The notes under the pieces are model-generated. The model had not been told where the DNA came from and made no database searches. It saw only the letters and a list, made by a program, of their open reading frames with translations. Source: Paractinoplanes lichenicola (GTDB taxonomy: Bacteria; Actinomycetota; Actinomycetes; Mycobacteriales; Micromonosporaceae). From it: DNA of 64,000 nt. Made by a program: the position numbers and the translations under genes. Numbering within the stretch: position 1 is the stretch's first letter; each line of letters opens with the position of its first letter. Below are positions 53,508 to 62,418 of this stretch, one piece after another. The stretch is taken from positions 620,001 to 684,000 of the forward strand of contig NZ_JAENHO010000005.1 in NCBI RefSeq assembly GCF_016785085.1. Reading direction: 5' to 3'.

Positions 53508-55640
53508 TCAGTTACCGGTCGTGTGACCGGTGATCTCGCCGACCTTGGCCAGGGCGGCGTTGGCCTTGGCCACCACGTTGTCCGCGGTGAACCCGAACTG
53601 CTCGAAGAGGATCTTGGCGGGCGCGCTGGCGCCGTAGTGCTCGATGCTGACCGGCTCGCCGGCCTCACCGAGGATGCGGTCCCAGCTCTGCCGGATGCCG
53701 GCCTCGACCGTCACCCGGGCCTTGACCCCACGGGGCAGAACCTGCTGCTGGTATGCGGTGTCCTGCTCGTAGAACCACTCGAGGCACGGCATCGAGACCA
53801 CGCGGGTGGGCGTGCCCTCGGCCTCGAGGCGCTCCTGCGCGGTGAGGCAGTACTGCACCTCGGAGCCGGTGCCGATGAGGATCACCTTGGGCTCGCCGCC
53901 GGACGCCTCGGAGAGGATGTAGCCGCCCTTGAGCGTGCCCTCGGCCGACGCGTACTTGCTGCGGTCGATCGTGGGCAGATTCTGCCGGGACAGCGCCAGA
54001 CCGGTCGGGCGGTCCTTGTGCTCGAGGGCGCCCCGCCAGGCCCACGCCGTCTCGTTGGCGTCGGCCGGGCGCACCACGTCGAGCCCGACGATGGCCCGCA
54101 GCGCGGACAGGGTCTCGATCGGCTGGTGGGTCGGTCCGTCCTCGCCGAGCCCGATCGAGTCGTGCGTCCACACGTAGATGACCGGGAGCTTCATCAGCGC
54201 GGAGAGGCGGACGGCGCCCCGCATGTAGTCGCTGAAGACCAGGAACGTTCCCCCGTACGGGCGGGTCTTGCCGTTCGCGGTGATGCCGTTGAGCACCGAG
54301 CCCATGCCGTGCTCACGGATGCCGAAGTGCAGCGTGCGGCCGTACTCGTTGCCGGGGAACGCCTTGGTCGCGTATTCGGCGGGGATGAAGGACGGCTCGC
54401 CCTTCATGGTGGTGTTGTTGCTCTCGGCGAGGTCGGCCGAGCCGCCCCACAGCTCGGGCAGCACCGGGGCCAGCGCCTCGAGGATCTTGCCGGAGGCGGC
54501 CCGGGTGGCCAGGCCCTTGGGGTCGGCCGGGAACTCGGGGAGCGCCTTCTCCCAGCCCTCGGGCAGCTCGCCCTTGGTCAGCCGGTCGAACAGCGTGCGC
54601 CGCTCCGGGTTGGCCTTGGCCCAGGTCTCGAACTTGGTGGTCCACTCGGCGTGGGCGGCCTTGCCCCGCTCGACGACCGAGCGGGTGTGCGCGAGGACGT
54701 CGTCGGCGACCGCGAAGTTCTCGTTCGGGTCGAAGCCGAGGACCTGCTTGGTCGCGGCCACCTCGTCGGCGCCCAGCGCGGAGCCGTGGATCTTGCCGGT
54801 GTTCTGCTTGTTCGGCGCGGGCCAGCCGATGATCGTGCGCAGCACGATGAACGTCGGCTTGTCGGTGACCTTCTGGCCCTCGAGGATCGCGGCGTGCAGC
54901 GCCTCGACGTCCTCGTTGTAGTCGCTGCCCTTCGACGGGTCGCCCTGGCGCCAGTCGACGTGCCGCACGTCCCAGCCGTACGCCGCGTAGCGCGCGCCGA
55001 CGTCCTCGTTCTTGGCGATCCGGGTGTCGTCCTCGATGGAGATCTCGTTGTCGTCGTAGATCACCGTGAGGTTGCCGAGCTTCTGCACGCCGGCGATGGC
55101 GCTCGACTCGTGGCTGACGCCCTCCTCGATGTCGCCGTCCGAGCACAGAACGTAAACGTTGTGGTCGAACAGAGAGTCACCGGGCTTGGGCTCGGGGTCG
55201 AACAGGCCGCGCTCGCGGCGGGCGGCCATCGCCATGCCCACCGCGTTGCCGATGCCCTGGCCGAGCGGGCCGGTCGTGACCTCGACGCCGGGGGTGTGGC
55301 CGTACTCCGGGTGGCCGGGGGTCAGCGAGTCCCACTGCCGCAGCGAGGCCAGGTCGTCCAGGGCCAGGCCGAAGCCGTTGAGATAGAGCTGAATGTAGAG
55401 GGTGAGGCTGGAGTGACCACAGGAGAGCACGAAGCGGTCTCGGCCCGCCCAGTGCGGGTCGGTGGGGTCATGCCGCATCACCCGGTTGAACAGCAGGTAA
55501 GCAGCGGGTGCGAGGCTCATCGCCGTGCCGGGATGGCCGTTGCCGGACTTCTCGACGGCGTCCATGGCCAGGACCCGGACAGTGTCCACCGCCTTGCGGT
55601 CTAGGTCGGACCAATTGAGAGCAGGATCTGTGGCAGCCAC
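53508..55640 (-). CDS. tkt: Transketolase
   Basis: Thiamine diphosphate enzyme of the non-oxidative pentose phosphate path, 710 aa. GTG start (MAATDPALNWSDLDRKAVDTVRVLAMDAVEKSGNGHPG) with GAGGAG about 12 nt upstream. Motifs: GHSSLTLYIQLYLNGF, TPGVEVTTGPLGQGIGNAVGMA, ThDP/Mg site LCSDGDIEEGVSHESSAIAG, TPIAHE-type THDSIGLGEDGPTHQPIE, and SDYMRGAVRLSAL. First gene of tkt-tal; the 279-nt gap to divergent ctaB carries its promoter, not clearly seen, and a small AACCTC/GAGGTT hairpin (55674-55689). Confidence 0.98.
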   Translation of the reverse strand: MAATDPALNWSDLDRKAVDTVRVLAMDAVEKSGNGHPGTAMSLAPAAYLLFNRVMRHDPTDPHWAGRDRFVLSCGHSSLTLYIQLYLNGFGLALDDLASLRQWDSLTPGHPEYGHTPGVEVTTGPLGQGIGNAVGMAMAARRERGLFDPEPKPGDSLFDHNVYVLCSDGDIEEGVSHESSAIAGVQKLGNLTVIYDDNEISIEDDTRIAKNEDVGARYAAYGWDVRHVDWRQGDPSKGSDYNEDVEALHAAILEGQKVTDKPTFIVLRTIIGWPAPNKQNTGKIHGSALGADEVAATKQVLGFDPNENFAVADDVLAHTRSVVERGKAAHAEWTTKFETWAKANPERRTLFDRLTKGELPEGWEKALPEFPADPKGLATRAASGKILEALAPVLPELWGGSADLAESNNTTMKGEPSFIPAEYATKAFPGNEYGRTLHFGIREHGMGSVLNGITANGKTRPYGGTFLVFSDYMRGAVRLSALMKLPVIYVWTHDSIGLGEDGPTHQPIETLSALRAIVGLDVVRPADANETAWAWRGALEHKDRPTGLALSRQNLPTIDRSKYASAEGTLKGGYILSEASGGEPKVILIGTGSEVQYCLTAQERLEAEGTPTRVVSMPCLEWFYEQDTAYQQQVLPRGVKARVTVEAGIRQSWDRILGEAGEPVSIEHYGASAPAKILFEQFGFTADNVVAKANAALAKVGEITGHTTGN

Positions 55641-55919
55641 GTCGGTTGTGCTCCTCGGGGCATGGTTTCGGTAAACCTCTTTTGAGGTTGACCCTATCCA
55701 CTTGCCTTAAACCCGCGCCCGGGGAACGCCCGAGGCCCATACGCTGAGAGCGGACAGGGCACGTGTGCCGCCGGGCGCCCTCACGTGTGACGCCTTGCTC
55801 TTGATGTGGGTCGCCGGAGCAGCGCAGATGGCTGAGCGTAGGCTGTCCCAGCGTGCCGCCGGCTGGCGCCGGTCATGGTCGTGAGTTTGGCTAGTGCCGA
55901 AGCCGGAAGGTGGCAGTCC

Positions 55920-56891
55920 GTGAGCATGATCACCGAGCGTTCCGTCGCAGGACGGGCGCCCGGCGTTCCTGAGGACGCCGCGGCCGCGGCCGTCCCCGAG
56001 ACGCGTCGCGATTTCGTAACCCTGTTCCGCGCCTATCTGGCGCTGTGCAAGCCGCAGATCGTCGAGCTCCTTCTGGTGACGACGGTTCCGACCATGATGG
56101 TCGCCGCGGGCGGGTGGCCTGACCTGCGCACACTCGCCGTGGTGCTGATCGGCGGGGCGATGGCGGGCGGCGCCGCGAGCGCGCTCAACTGCTACATCGA
56201 CCGCGACATCGACCAGGTCATGCGGCGCACCAAGCGGCGGCCGCTGCCGGCCAACACGGTCACCCCGCGCTCGGTGCTCATCTTCGGCCTGACGCTCGCC
56301 GCGGTCTCGGTCGTCCTGATGGCGGTCTTCACCAACTGGCTGGCCACGGCGATGACGGCCGGCGCGATCTTCTACTACGACGTCGTCTACACGCTGTGGC
56401 TCAAGCGCCGCACGCCCGCCAACACGTTCTGGGGCGGCATCTGCGGCTCGGCCCCGGTGATCATCGGCTGGGCCGCCGTGACCGGCACCGTGGCCCCGCT
56501 GGGATGGGCGCTTTTTGCGGTTGTCTTCTTTTGGCAGATGCCGCACTTCTATGCCCTGGCCATCAAATACAAGGACGACTACGCGCGGGCCGGGGTGCCG
56601 ATGCTGCCGGTCGTCCGCTCGACGGGCCGGGTCAACTTCGAGATCATCCTCTTCACGGTGCTCACCGTGGCGTCGTCGATCGCGGCCTGGGCGCTGGGTC
56701 GGGACCTCGGCCTGGGCCTGATCTATCTGCTGGCCGCCATCGGCACCGGCGTGGCCTTCCTGGCCGAGGCCCTGCTGCTGGTGAAGCGGACGCGGGCGGG
56801 GGAGCCGGCCAAGCCGATGCGGCTGTTCCACTGGTCCATCACCTACCTGACGATCCTGTTCATCGCGGTCGCGGTGGACGCCCTCATCTGA
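55920..56891 (+). CDS. ctaB: Protoheme IX farnesyltransferase
   Basis: Membrane prenyltransferase making heme O for cytochrome oxidase, 323 aa, with about nine membrane segments. GTG 55920 is favoured by GGAAGG 9 nt upstream; ATG 55926 is an alternative. Polyprenyl diphosphate motifs: ALNCYIDRDIDQVMRRTKRRPLPA (N-x-x-x-D-x-x-x-D) and the second loop YTLWLKRRTPANTFWGGICGSAPVIIGW; also FFWQMPHFYALAIKYKDDY. Pairs functionally with ctaA at 59.2-60.2 kb, which converts heme O to heme A. Divergent from tkt, as in many actinobacteria. Confidence 0.97.
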   Translation: MSMITERSVAGRAPGVPEDAAAAAVPETRRDFVTLFRAYLALCKPQIVELLLVTTVPTMMVAAGGWPDLRTLAVVLIGGAMAGGAASALNCYIDRDIDQVMRRTKRRPLPANTVTPRSVLIFGLTLAAVSVVLMAVFTNWLATAMTAGAIFYYDVVYTLWLKRRTPANTFWGGICGSAPVIIGWAAVTGTVAPLGWALFAVVFFWQMPHFYALAIKYKDDYARAGVPMLPVVRSTGRVNFEIILFTVLTVASSIAAWALGRDLGLGLIYLLAAIGTGVAFLAEALLLVKRTRAGEPAKPMRLFHWSITYLTILFIAVAVDALI

Positions 56892-57295
56892 CGCCTCAAA
56901 CTCCCGGCCCGTACGCGCCCGCCCGCTCTCCGCGGTGCCGGGCGCGTCGCCGTTTCCGGCCCCGGCGTCCCGTTCCGTGCTCAGTGGGGCTTCGTGCCAA
57001 GATTCGCGCCTTCTGCGTTTACCGCGGCGCGAGTGGGTAGGGATTGAACCGTCGTCGCCTTCCGCCCGTACTTGTCGGTGTCGGCCCAGGGTTACGGGTG
57101 TCGCACAAGGTGACCCAATATGCCCGATTACTGGTTACTGTCCGTCGCTCGTTCGATGGAAAACCGTTGATGTGCGCATTTCGGGCTAATCGCTACATAG
57201 CGATGTGTCCAACAGTTAAACCTGCAGGTAATTCCTCTCACAAATGGCCCACGGAGGTACTTGCCCGCGGCTTCCAGGTGCTTACTCTTCCCGTC
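56892..57295 (+). promoter_or_regulatory. Intergenic region with lower GC and a palindrome
   Basis: 404 nt between ctaB and the small protein gene. Bases about 57100-57260 are clearly less GC-rich than the surroundings, as expected for a promoter region. It contains a perfect palindrome ATCGCTA-CA-TAGCGAT (57189-57204), a possible operator. TTGTCGGTG occurs at 57072-57080 but without a -10 at the right distance. No gene is credible here. Confidence 0.5.
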
Positions 57296-57589
57296 ATGGC
57301 TCAAGGTTCCGATACGACACTGACCGCGGGGATCAAGTCCTTCGCCGCCGGCCACGGGGGCGCCAAGGCGGTCATCGAGTACGTCGGCAAGCGCGGTGCC
57401 CGCATTGTTCTCGTCGGCCAGGACGGCGAGTGGTCCGACCAGTTCGCCGACGACACCATGGTCGCCCGCAAGGCTTGCGAGAGCGCCGGGGTCGAGGTGG
57501 AGAACGAGTGGGAGCGCGAGCTCATGGAGCAGATGCGCCCCAGCAACGACCTCTGGCGTTCGATGTCGCGCCGGAGCATGGCCCGCTGA
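57296..57589 (+). CDS. Conserved small protein of unknown function
   Basis: 97 aa, soluble, mixed charge. N-terminal half AGIKSFAAGHGGAKAVIEYVGKRGARIVLVGQDGEWSDQF looks like alternating helix and strand; the C-terminal half, ARKACESAGVEVENEWERELMEQMRPSNDLWRSMSRR, is charged and probably helical. I recognise it only as an actinobacterial protein of unknown function. ATG 57296 is chosen because residues before it are not protein-like. The ATP-grasp gene starts 1 nt after the stop, so both are likely co-expressed. Confidence 0.72.
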   Translation: MAQGSDTTLTAGIKSFAAGHGGAKAVIEYVGKRGARIVLVGQDGEWSDQFADDTMVARKACESAGVEVENEWERELMEQMRPSNDLWRSMSRRSMAR

Positions 57590-57590
57590 G

Positions 57591-58496
57591 GTGACCCACC
57601 AAGTCCACGCGACCCGGGATCACTCCCGGGTCGCTCTCGTTACGTGCGACCTCTTCCCGGAGCTCTGGGAGGACGACCACCCGCTGCGCGACACCCTCCG
57701 CGAACGCGGCGTCGAGGCCGACGCCGTCCGCTGGGACGACCCCGCGGCCGACTGGGCCGCCTACGACCTCGCGGTGATCCGCTCGCCGTGGGACTACGTG
57801 CCCCGCCGCGACCAGTTCATCGCGTGGGCGCGAAGTGTTCCCCGGCTGCTCAACCCGGCCGACGTGCTCGAGTGGAACACCGACAAGCGTTACCTGGGCG
57901 AGCTCGCCCGGGCCGGGCTGCCGGTCACCCCGACCGTCTTCGTGGCCCCCGGCCAGGCCTGGACCCCGCCCGCGACCGGCGAATGGGTCGTCAAGCCCAC
58001 GGTCAGCGCCGGCAGCCAGGACACGGGCCGCTATCAACTGCCCGCCCAGCTCGACCTGGCCGAGGCCCACCTGGCCCGCCTGTCCGCCGCGGGCCGCACG
58101 GCGATGGTGCAGCCCTACCTGTCCGCGGTGGACGACCTCGGCGAGACGGCGCTCATCTTCCTGCCCGACAAGACCGGCACGCTGACGTTCAGCCACGCGA
58201 TCCGCAAGGGCCCGATGCTGACCGGCCCCGACGAGGGCACGATCGACCCCGGCAGCGAGCAGATCGACCCCCGCACGCCGTCCGCCGCCGAGCGCCGCAC
58301 GGCCGGCCGCGTGCTCGACCACATCCCGGGCGGGGCCGAGCGCCTGCTCTACGCCCGCGTCGACCTGATCCCGGGCCCCGACGGCGAACCGCTGCTGGTC
58401 GAGCTCGAACTGACCGAGCCCAGCCTGTTCCTCCGCGAGGGCGAGCCCGAGGGCGCCACCCACCGCCTGGCCGAGGCCATCATCAACCGCCTCTGA
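57591..58496 (+). CDS. ATP-grasp domain protein
   Basis: 301 aa from GTG 57591, 1 nt after the previous stop. N-terminal pre-ATP-grasp: RVALVTCDLFPELWEDDHPLRDTLRERGVEADAVRWDD, then YDLAVIRSPWDYVPRRDQFIAWA. ATP-grasp fold: WVVKPTVSAGSQDTGRYQL, MVQPYLSAVDDLGETALIFL, and metal-binding end LLYARVDLIPGPDGEPLLVELELTEPSLFL. This resembles glutathione synthetase/RimK-like ligases that join a carboxylate to an amine. Substrate unknown; no peptide precursor is seen nearby. Confidence 0.87.
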   Translation: MTHQVHATRDHSRVALVTCDLFPELWEDDHPLRDTLRERGVEADAVRWDDPAADWAAYDLAVIRSPWDYVPRRDQFIAWARSVPRLLNPADVLEWNTDKRYLGELARAGLPVTPTVFVAPGQAWTPPATGEWVVKPTVSAGSQDTGRYQLPAQLDLAEAHLARLSAAGRTAMVQPYLSAVDDLGETALIFLPDKTGTLTFSHAIRKGPMLTGPDEGTIDPGSEQIDPRTPSAAERRTAGRVLDHIPGGAERLLYARVDLIPGPDGEPLLVELELTEPSLFLREGEPEGATHRLAEAIINRL

Positions 58497-58603
58497 CCCG
58501 CGCCAGGCGCCCCGCGGCACCTCGTTGCCCGCGGCACACCTCATCGCCCGTCGACGCCTCGTCGCGGGTCGGCGCTCGGCCGGCTTCTACCCGCCCGGCG
58601 GCG

Positions 58604-58638
58604 GGGGTGGTGACCGGAGAGAGTGGAGTCACCACCCC
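58604..58638 (+). terminator. Hairpin after the ATP-grasp gene
   Basis: GGGGTGGTGAC (58604-58614) and GTCACCACCCC (58628-58638), a perfect 11-bp stem with a 13-nt loop, 107 nt after the stop. No T-run. Could be a terminator or a regulator site. Confidence 0.5.
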
Positions 58639-59098
58639 GCGCCCTGGTTGGTAGACGGCCGCGGCAGGGACACCGGGATTGCGGCCGCCCGCATCGTGGA
58701 GTGCTCCTTAGGCTCACCTTCTTTCCTGGACGCGCTTTCACCGGAACCCGGCGACGCTGCCCTGGCGGAGGCGGCGCGGCCCGGGCGACTCGGGCGCGCG
58801 CAGCGATCTCGACGCCACGGGTGTGCGCGCCGGGTGGGCGGGTGACGCCCGCCGAGCCGATTCGGTGGGTTGCCGGTGCCTTCGGCTCGAGGCGGACGCC
58901 ACCCGGTCGGCAGGGCTCGCGGGAGCCGATCCGGCTGACGGGATTCGGATCGGCAGCCCTGCCGAGTCTGTGGCAGCCAGATGGTTCAGCCGGTCCGCCG
59001 CGATTGCCTGTGTCCGACGTGGTGGCTGCTGTTGGTGTGGCTCGTGTGTCGCATGTGAAGAGCGTGCCGGAGCCGGCCGATCAACGTCGGAACAAAAT

Positions 59099-59136
59099 GG
59101 CCGCCTGTGGATGACACGCGGTTATCCACAGGCGGC
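59099..59136 (-). terminator. Intrinsic terminator of ctaA, arms containing a DnaA-box sequence
   Basis: CCGCCTGTGGAT (59101-59112) and ATCCACAGGCGG (59124-59135) pair perfectly, extended by one G-C pair outside. On the minus strand the stem is followed by CCATTTTGTTCC, a T-rich tail, so it fits as the ctaA terminator about 100 nt after the stop. TTATCCACA (59122-59130) inside it is a perfect DnaA box, probably by coincidence. Confidence 0.7.
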
Positions 59137-59233
59137 GATCGTGAAGGTCCAGGTCAGAGCGTTCGGCCGGTCCGAGAGAGACGCTCGGGCAGGCCGCGAG
59201 AAAGCACACCAGGGGCGAGCAGGGCTAGCTGGG

Positions 59234-60184
59234 TCAGCGCGGGGCGGGGACGGGCTCGGCCGCGGCGGGGGAGAGGGTGGCCGGCTCAACCGGGGGCTCG
59301 GCCGGCTCCAGCGGGCGGGCGCGCAGGGACCACAGGACGGCCAGCGTGGACGTCCAGACCAGGGCGGAGCCGAGCATGTGGGCGCCGACCAGCAGGACCG
59401 GCAGGTGCGTGAAGTACTGCACGAAGCCGATCAGGCCCTGGGCCAGTTCGACGGCGAGCAGGACGATCGCCGCCCGTACGGTGGCTCGGGGTGCCTTGAC
59501 GGCCTGGAGCGCGAAGATCATGGCCAGTGTGAGGCCGACCAGCAAGAACACCACGTCGGCGTGGGCCTGGGAGACCGTGGCGGGGTCGAGGCCGTTGCGT
59601 TTGGCGTCGAGGTCGCCGGCGTGCGGGCCGCTGCCGGTCACGACCACGCCCAGGGCGATCACCGAGGCCGAGACCGTGGTCAGGATCCAGGCCAGGTGGC
59701 GCAGCGGGGCCGGCACCAGGCGTACGGGCAGGCCGTCGCCCTCGCCGGCGCGCCGCCACAACGCGTACGCGAAAGCAATGATCACGATCGAGACCAGGAA
59801 GTGCAGGCCGACGACCCACGGGTTGAGGTTGGTCAGCACCGTGATGCCGCCGATCACGGCCTGCAGCGGGATGTAGAGCAGCACCGCGACGCTCAGCAGG
59901 ACCCGGGAGCGGCGGCGGGGGCGTTCCAGCAGGGCGGCGATCACGCAGGCCACGGCGATGATGCCGAGCGCGAACGTGAGGAGCCGGTTGCCGAATTCGA
60001 TCACGCCGTGCACGCCCATCTCGGACGTCGTCGTGTACGACTCGTCGGTGCACCGGGGCCACGTCGGGCAGCCCAGACCGGAACCGGTGAGCCGGACCGC
60101 CGCACCGGTGACGACGAGCGCGACGTTGGCGACCAGGGACGCCAGGGCCAGAGGACGCAGCGGCAAAAACCTCACCTTCGGCAT
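59234..60184 (-). CDS. ctaA: Heme A synthase
   Basis: Membrane oxidoreductase converting heme O to heme A, 316 aa, with eight membrane segments in two four-helix halves. Heme-ligand His: GVHGVIEFGNRLLTF and VGLHFLVS in the first half; SQAHADVVFLLVG and LVGAHMLGSALVW in the second. The first extracytoplasmic loop has the Cys pair GCPTWPRC of the B. subtilis-like class. The last 30 residues are Pro/Glu/Ala-rich. Divergent from sufR. Works with ctaB. Confidence 0.96.
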   Translation of the reverse strand: MPKVRFLPLRPLALASLVANVALVVTGAAVRLTGSGLGCPTWPRCTDESYTTTSEMGVHGVIEFGNRLLTFALGIIAVACVIAALLERPRRRSRVLLSVAVLLYIPLQAVIGGITVLTNLNPWVVGLHFLVSIVIIAFAYALWRRAGEGDGLPVRLVPAPLRHLAWILTTVSASVIALGVVVTGSGPHAGDLDAKRNGLDPATVSQAHADVVFLLVGLTLAMIFALQAVKAPRATVRAAIVLLAVELAQGLIGFVQYFTHLPVLLVGAHMLGSALVWTSTLAVLWSLRARPLEPAEPPVEPATLSPAAAEPVPAPR

Positions 60185-60255
60185 CGTACGCAGGCAATTG
60201 ATCTTGATTTTGGCAACTCCCGCACCTCGGTGGCATGGATCACCGGGGGGTCGGT

Positions 60256-60284
60256 TTGCAGGCTTCCGCCGAAATACGTAACGT
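60256..60284 (+). promoter_or_regulatory. Promoter of the suf operon
   Basis: TTGCAG (60256-60261), 17-nt spacer, TAACGT (60279-60284). The sufR GTG is 7 nt after the -10, so the transcript is probably leaderless. By analogy with other SufR systems this is where the repressor should bind. Confidence 0.68.
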
Positions 60285-60291
60285 TGCCGTA

Positions 60292-60996
60292 GTGAAAAAC
60301 GAGGTGCTGATCCGGACCGGAGCGGTGGCGTCTGCCAGCGCGACGGACGGCCGCACCCGTGACCGGGTCGCCCAGCTGCTACTGGAGCGGGGTTCGGCCA
60401 CCGCGGCCGAGCTCGGCGCCTGCCTCGGCCTGAGCCCGGCGGCGATCCGCAAACACCTCGACGCGATGCTCGCCGAGAGCCTGGTCGAGGCGCGGGAGAG
60501 CCCGCGCAAGGGCCCGCGGGGCCGCGGCCGCCCGGCCAAGACGTTCGTGCTGACCGCCGCCGCCCGCGAGTCGTTCCCGCACTTCTACGACGGCATCGCC
60601 ACGGCCGCGCTGCGCTGGATCGCGCAGCAGCACGGCCCCGAGGGGGTCACCGCCTTCGCCTCGGCCCAGGTCGTGGCGCTCGAGGAGCGGTGCCGGGCCG
60701 CGCTCGAGGAGGCCGGCAACGACCCCCTGGCCAGGGCGGAGGCGCTCGCCGAAGCGCTGACCGCCGAGGGCTACGCTGCCAACGCGTCGACGATCGCGAC
60801 CGGCGGGCAGCTGTGCCAGCATCACTGCCCGGTGGCCCACGTGGCCGCCGAGTTCCCTCAGCTTTGTGACGCCGAGACCGAGGTCATCTCCAGGCTCATC
60901 GGCACGCACGTTCAGCGTCTCGCCACGATTGCGCACGGTGATGGCGTGTGCACCACGCACATTCCGTCAATCCCACGGGTAAGGACAGATACATGA
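60292..60996 (+). CDS. sufR: Fe-S cluster-binding repressor SufR
   Basis: Regulator of the SUF operon, 234 aa from the GTG 60292, chosen from promoter position; an in-frame ATG lies upstream at 60235, before the promoter. Winged HTH: TRDRVAQLLLERGSATAAELGACLGLSPAAIRKHLDAML (about residues 22-60), with wing RGRGRPAKTFVLT. C-terminal cluster ligands: Cys175, Cys179 and Cys192 in QLCQHHCPVAHVAAEFPQLCDAE, plus Cys220. With the cluster bound, SufR represses suf; loss under oxidative or iron stress derepresses. The stop overlaps sufB in an ATGA. Confidence 0.94.
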   Translation: MKNEVLIRTGAVASASATDGRTRDRVAQLLLERGSATAAELGACLGLSPAAIRKHLDAMLAESLVEARESPRKGPRGRGRPAKTFVLTAAARESFPHFYDGIATAALRWIAQQHGPEGVTAFASAQVVALEERCRAALEEAGNDPLARAEALAEALTAEGYAANASTIATGGQLCQHHCPVAHVAAEFPQLCDAETEVISRLIGTHVQRLATIAHGDGVCTTHIPSIPRVRTDT

Positions 60997-62414
60997 CCGA
61001 CCAGATCGCTACTCAGGAAGAGCACCTCGCCGCCCTGGGCAAGTACGAGTACGGCTGGGCCGACGCCGACGTCGCGGGTGCCGCGGCTCAGCGCGGTCTG
61101 TCCGAGGCCGTGGTGCGTGACATCTCCGCGAAGAAGAACGAGCCCGAGTGGATGCTCAACCTCCGGCTCAAGGGCCTGCGCCTGTTCGACCGCAAGCCCA
61201 TGCCGAACTGGGGCGCCGACCTCACCGGCATCGACTTCCAGAACATCAAGTACTTCGTACGCTCCACCGAGAAGCAGGCCGCCAGCTGGGAGGACCTGCC
61301 CGAGGACATCAAGGCGACGTACGACAAGCTGGGCATCCCCGAGGCCGAGAAGCAGCGCCTCGTGGCCGGTGTCGCCGCACAGTACGAGTCCGAGGTCGTC
61401 TATCACGCGATCCGTGAGGACCTCGAGGAGCAGGGCGTCCTGTTCCTCGACACCGACACGGCGCTCAAGCAGCACCCGGAGATCTTCCAGGAGTACTTCG
61501 GCACCGTCATCCCGGTCGGCGACAACAAGTTCGCCGCGCTCAACACCTCGGTGTGGTCGGGTGGCTCGTTCATCTACGTGCCGAAGGGCGTGCACGTCGA
61601 CATCCCGCTGCAGGCCTACTTCCGGATCAACACCGAGAACATGGGCCAGTTCGAGCGGACGCTGATCATCGCCGACGAGGGCTCGTACGTGCACTACGTC
61701 GAGGGCTGCACCGCGCCGATCTACTCGTCGGACTCGCTGCACTCCGCGGTCGTCGAGATCGTCGTCAAGAAGAACGCCCGGGTGCGTTACACGACCATCC
61801 AGAACTGGTCGAACAACGTCTACAACCTGGTCACCAAGCGCGCCACCTGCGAAGAGGGCGCGACCATGGAGTGGATCGACGGCAACATCGGCTCCAAGGT
61901 GACGATGAAGTACCCGGCCGTCTACATGACCGGCCCGCACGCCAAGGGCGAGGTGCTCTCGATCGCCATGGCCGGCGAGGGCCAGCACCAGGACTCGGGC
62001 GCCAAGATGGTGCACGCCGCGCCGCACACCTCCTCGACGATCATCTCGAAGTCGATCGCCCGGGGCGGCGGCCGCACGTCGTACCGGGGTCTGGTGCAGG
62101 TGCTGGAGGGCTCGGAGTCCTCCAAGAGCACGGTCAAGTGCGACGCACTCCTGGTCGACACCGTCAGCCGCTCGGACACCTACCCTTACGTCGACATCCG
62201 CGAGGACGACGTGGCGATGGGGCACGAGGCGACCGTCTCCAAGGTCAGCGACGACCAGCTCTTCTATCTGATGAGCCGCGGCCTGACCGAGGACGAGGCG
62301 ATGGCGATGATCGTGCGCGGCTTCATCGAGCCGATCGCCAAGGAGCTGCCGATGGAGTACGCCCTCGAGTTGAACCGTCTCATTGAGCTCCAGATGGAAG
62401 GCGCGGTCGGCTAA
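60993..62414 (+). CDS. sufB: Fe-S cluster assembly protein SufB
   Basis: Scaffold subunit of the SufBCD complex where Fe-S clusters form, 473 aa. ATG 60993 (MTDQIATQEEHLAALGKYEYGW) overlaps the sufR stop and has AAGGA 7 nt upstream. Conserved: GVIPVGDNKFAALNTSVWSGGSFIYVPKGV region, VEGCTAPIYSSDSLHSAVVEI (functional Cys), WSNNVYNLVTKRATCEEGATMEWIDGNIGSKVTMKYP, and C-terminal LFYLMSRGLTEDEAMAMIVRGFIEPI. No intein is present, unlike in some mycobacteria. Confidence 0.98.
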   Translation: MTDQIATQEEHLAALGKYEYGWADADVAGAAAQRGLSEAVVRDISAKKNEPEWMLNLRLKGLRLFDRKPMPNWGADLTGIDFQNIKYFVRSTEKQAASWEDLPEDIKATYDKLGIPEAEKQRLVAGVAAQYESEVVYHAIREDLEEQGVLFLDTDTALKQHPEIFQEYFGTVIPVGDNKFAALNTSVWSGGSFIYVPKGVHVDIPLQAYFRINTENMGQFERTLIIADEGSYVHYVEGCTAPIYSSDSLHSAVVEIVVKKNARVRYTTIQNWSNNVYNLVTKRATCEEGATMEWIDGNIGSKVTMKYPAVYMTGPHAKGEVLSIAMAGEGQHQDSGAKMVHAAPHTSSTIISKSIARGGGRTSYRGLVQVLEGSESSKSTVKCDALLVDTVSRSDTYPYVDIREDDVAMGHEATVSKVSDDQLFYLMSRGLTEDEAMAMIVRGFIEPIAKELPMEYALELNRLIELQMEGAVG

Positions 62415-62418
62415 AACC

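Larger units (their letters stand above)
58497..59233 (+). other. Gene-poor region between the ATP-grasp gene and ctaA
   Basis: 737 nt with no open frame that looks like protein. It holds a terminator-like hairpin (58604-58638), an iron-box-like core TTAGGCTCACCT (58708-58719), and the ctaA terminator (59099-59136). The rest, about 58720-59090, shows nothing I can name; it may be a decayed gene. Confidence 0.6.

Noticed and set aside
57040..57060. GGGATTGAACC resembling the T-loop of a minus-strand tRNA
   Set aside because: The flanking bases do not pair as a T-stem and no acceptor stem or CCA end is present.
57072..57080. TTGTCGGTG, a perfect match to the first half of the damage-promoter motif
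   Set aside because: No TAnnnT eight bases later and no gene start within 200 nt.
59101..59135. DnaA boxes as evidence for a replication origin
   Set aside because: Only one full box, placed in the arm of a hairpin followed by a T-rich tail; better explained as the ctaA terminator. No dnaA/dnaN nearby.
58823..60292. 489-codon plus-strand frame over ctaA and its downstream region
   Set aside because: Mostly antisense to ctaA and rich in Gln/Arg/Asp; the part before ctaA has no protein-like features.
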